Shown: positions 13,221-15,338 of the stretch, one piece after another
Position numbering within the stretch: position 1 is the stretch's first letter
Layout: each line of letters begins with the position of its first letter
From: Treponema sp. UBA6852
Lineage (GTDB): Bacteria; Spirochaetota; Spirochaetia; Treponematales; Treponemataceae
Direction: 5' to 3'
DNA length: 15,338 nt
Assembly (NCBI GenBank): GCA_002449305.1
Contig: DKDI01000003.1
Coordinates: forward strand, 1-15,338
Position numbers and translations under genes: made by a program
Notes under the pieces: generated by a model
Database searches by the model: none
The model's input: the letters and a program-made list of their open reading frames with translations, nothing else
Told to the model about the DNA's origin: nothing

Positions 13221-15248
13221 TTAAATCTTTGGGACTCTTGGTTTTGCCATGTTTTTCAGCATGTTTTGCAAAAGCTCGTGTGCTGTTTCTGCATCCACTT
13301 CTTTTGAAGGCTCGTGGTATTCAACAAGATTTGTAGGAATTTCGTCAAGAAAACGGCTTGGCTCGCATTCAACGGTGGATGTCATTTTTCTTCTGTGGGA
13401 GCAAGATGAAATTAAAAGCCTGTCTCTTGCTCTTGTAACTGCAACATAAAAAAGCCGCCTCTCTTCTTCGACTGCCACATCTCCGCCTTCTTCTACAGCG
13501 TGTGCATGAGGCATAAGTCCTTCTTCCGCTCCTGCAATAAACACAACTGGAAATTCCAAGCCTTTGCTTGCGTGGATTGTCATTAAATTCACTTTTCCTT
13601 TGTCCTGCTCATCGTCCATGTCGTCCCGCGAAATCAAAGTGATTCTATTTAAATATGCGTAAAGGCTTGTGTCGTCATAATTTGGATTGTTTTCCCATTG
13701 CTCCATGCTTTTTATTAAACTTTCGATGTTCATGTATTTAAATCTTGCGGATTTTTCACTCTTGGGATTTTCTGAAATCAAGTAGTCAAAATAATTTATT
13801 TCATCTACTAAAGCGCGCACTTTTTTTGCAAGCCCTTTTCCGGAAAGCATGCTTTTAGAATTTTCTATTATATTTGAAAAGGCTTCAAAATCAGCTTTTG
13901 TTTTTTCACTTACAGGACATTCCTCTTCCGAAGATGACAAGATTGCCTGAATGGATTCCCATAAAGAAAAATTCATTGTTGAAGCGACTTTGTTTATTGA
14001 TTCAATTGCAGCTTTTCCGATTCCACGCCGCGGTGTGTTTATTATGCGCAAAAGATTTATGTCGTCATCATGGTTTGCAATTACACGCAAATAGCTGATT
14101 ACATCTTTTATTTCCTTTCGCTCAAAAAAACTTGTGCCTCCGCTCATTGTGTATGGAATGTTATTTTCAAGAAATGCTTCTTCGATTGCGCGGCTCTGTG
14201 TGTTTGCCCTGATTAAAACTCCAAAGTCGTCATAGTTGCGTTTTTCGTCTACGCTGATTCCAAGAATTCCTTCTGCAATAAAATCAGCTTCTGCAGCTTC
14301 GTTTTCTGGTGAGTAAAGCTCGATTGGTTTTCCGTTTCCGTTTCCGCTCCAAAGTTCCTTGTCTTTTCGGTTTGTGTTGTGCTTTATGACTCCGTTTGCG
14401 GCTGCTAAAATTGTGCCGGTTGAGCGGTAGTTTTGCTCAAGCCGTATTTCAGTAACATCAGGAAAATCTTTTTCAAAGTTGACTATATTTTGAAAATCTG
14501 CGCCTCGCCAGCTGTAAATGCTTTGGTCATCATCTCCAACGACAGCGATATTTTTGTTTGCAAGAAGATGCATCATTTCGTACTGCTGATGGCTTGTGTC
14601 CTGAAATTCGTCAACCATTATGTAGCGGAATCTGTTTCTGTATGATTCCAAGACTTCCGGGTTTTCCTTAAAAAGTTTTATCGGAAGCACAATCAAGTCG
14701 TCAAAATCAACTGAATTAAAAAGCTTAAGACCGGACTGGTATTCTTCGTAAAGGCTTCTGTACATATCGCTTTCGGAATTCCAGTTTTTACGTCCGGTTT
14801 TTATATCGCTGAACAATGTGCTTATTTTGTAAAGATCCATTGCATCCGCTGAAAATTTCAGTTCACGCCCGCTTTCTTTTATTAGTGCTTTCTTGTCTGT
14901 TTCGTCATAGATTGAAAAATTTTCCCGGTAACCAAGTTTTGTTATTTCCTGCCTTAAAATGCGAACTCCGAATGCATGAAAAGTGCTGACTGTAAGATTG
15001 TTTAGTTTTTTTCCGGTAAGCTCTTTTATGCGTTCTTCCATTTCCTTTGCGGCTTTGTTTGTAAAAGTGAGCGCGAGAATCTGGCTTTGTGGAATTCCTT
15101 TTTCAAGCATATTGGCGATTCTGTAAGTGATTACGCGTGTCTTTCCAGAGCCTGCGCCTGCAATTATTAAAATCGGTCCTTCAATTGTAGACACAGCTTT
15201 GTATTGCTCCGGATTGAGCTTGTCCTTTAAATCGTTTTCAAGAGACAT
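13221..15248 (-). CDS. UvrD/Rep/PcrA-family ATP-dependent DNA helicase
   Basis: A superfamily 1A 3'-to-5' helicase. The 675-residue product has all motifs in order: Q motif LNPEQ (Q15), Walker A GAGSGKT (31-37), Ia LTFTNKAAKEM, Ib STFHAFG, motif II VDEFQD (212-217), motif III GDDDQSIYSWRGA (from 238), motif IV NYRSTGTI (R275), motif V MTIHASKGLEF and motif VI VAVTRARDR (602-610). Length equals that of E. coli Rep and is shorter than UvrD or PcrA; the C-terminus ends soon after motif VI (KPRVPKI) without the long tail that carries the RNA-polymerase-binding module in PcrA/UvrD. That favours a Rep-like form, but the subfamily cannot be settled by eye, so I leave the symbol blank. Roles would be replication restart, removal of proteins from DNA, or repair. 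The start is supported by AAAGGA 6 nt upstream. Confidence 0.96.
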   Translation of the reverse strand: MSLENDLKDKLNPEQYKAVSTIEGPILIIAGAGSGKTRVITYRIANMLEKGIPQSQILALTFTNKAAKEMEERIKELTGKKLNNLTVSTFHAFGVRILRQEITKLGYRENFSIYDETDKKALIKESGRELKFSADAMDLYKISTLFSDIKTGRKNWNSESDMYRSLYEEYQSGLKLFNSVDFDDLIVLPIKLFKENPEVLESYRNRFRYIMVDEFQDTSHQQYEMMHLLANKNIAVVGDDDQSIYSWRGADFQNIVNFEKDFPDVTEIRLEQNYRSTGTILAAANGVIKHNTNRKDKELWSGNGNGKPIELYSPENEAAEADFIAEGILGISVDEKRNYDDFGVLIRANTQSRAIEEAFLENNIPYTMSGGTSFFERKEIKDVISYLRVIANHDDDINLLRIINTPRRGIGKAAIESINKVASTMNFSLWESIQAILSSSEEECPVSEKTKADFEAFSNIIENSKSMLSGKGLAKKVRALVDEINYFDYLISENPKSEKSARFKYMNIESLIKSMEQWENNPNYDDTSLYAYLNRITLISRDDMDDEQDKGKVNLMTIHASKGLEFPVVFIAGAEEGLMPHAHAVEEGGDVAVEEERRLFYVAVTRARDRLLISSCSHRRKMTSTVECEPSRFLDEIPTNLVEYHEPSKEVDAETAHELLQNMLKNMAKPRVPKI

Positions 15249-15254
15249 TTTTAT

Positions 15255-15260
15255 TCCTTT
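15255..15260 (-). promoter_or_regulatory. Ribosome binding site of the helicase gene
   Basis: AAAGGA on the minus strand, 6 nt before the ATG at 15248. No convincing promoter is visible in the 78 bp that remain upstream, part of which is the dispersed repeat. Confidence 0.75.
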
Positions 15261-15270
15261 TTTTAACTAG

Positions 15271-15322
15271 CCTTAATTTTGAGTTTTGATAAGAACAGCA
15301 ATTTAACTGTCATTCTCGTGCT
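15271..15322 (+). repeat. Dispersed repeat, copy B (inverted relative to 354-404)
   Basis: CCTTAATTTTGAGTTTTGA (15271-15289) and TTAACTGTCATTCTCGTGCT (ending 15322) match the minus strand of 404-354 at 18 of 19 and 19 of 20 positions, with a diverged spacer between. CTGTCATT is also the lead of the REP-like repeat at 7093. The element runs toward or past the end of the window. Confidence 0.6.
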
Positions 15323-15338
15323 ACGACACTGCGATGTT

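Overview
The window looks like chromosomal DNA of a host-associated Treponema. The basis is an AT-rich codon style, a large LptD/OstA-type outer-membrane protein directly behind uvrA (an order I recall from Treponema pallidum but could not check here), a spirochaete-style lipoprotein signal peptide, and REP-like palindromes scattered between genes. The commensal/gut group (T. succinifaciens-like) is my guess; the species is not established.

Layout. Positions 1-492 hold no gene but are full of repeats. The clearest structure is a 400-bp non-coding element (37-436) with 21-bp imperfect terminal inverted repeats, flanked by a perfect 10-bp direct repeat, which looks like a MITE-type insertion just upstream of the uvrA promoter. 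Next come uvrA (493-3432), an lptD-like gene (3436-6672) and a small charged helical protein (6702-7067), all on + and closely spaced. A gap of about 150 bp carries another REP-like hairpin. lepB (7222-8982) encodes a signal peptidase I with a large insertion. From 9031 to 12540 there is a polysaccharide cluster: a Wzz-type chain-length regulator, then rmlA, rmlC and rmlB, closed by a strong terminator at 12550-12579. On the - strand and convergent with it are a lipoprotein gene (12597-13163) and a UvrD/Rep-family helicase (13221-15248). The window ends in another copy of the repeat found near its start, in the opposite orientation.

How the genes fit together. uvrA and the helicase serve DNA repair and replication. 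LptD-like protein, LepB, Wzz and the Rml enzymes serve the cell envelope: outer-membrane assembly, protein export, and supply and length control of a deoxysugar-containing surface glycan. rmlD is not present here, so the pathway as seen stops at the 3,5-epimerised dTDP-4-keto sugar.

Most notable observation: lepB, wzz and the lipoprotein gene each have a -10 hexamer ending exactly 6 nt before the ATG, with a -35-like hexamer 17 nt further upstream and no Shine-Dalgarno. uvrA is similar, with 8 nt. This predicts leaderless or near-leaderless mRNAs for genes that start transcription units, while the small-protein gene, the rml genes and the helicase have recognisable ribosome binding sites. I saw no tRNA, rRNA, CRISPR array or intact transposase gene.
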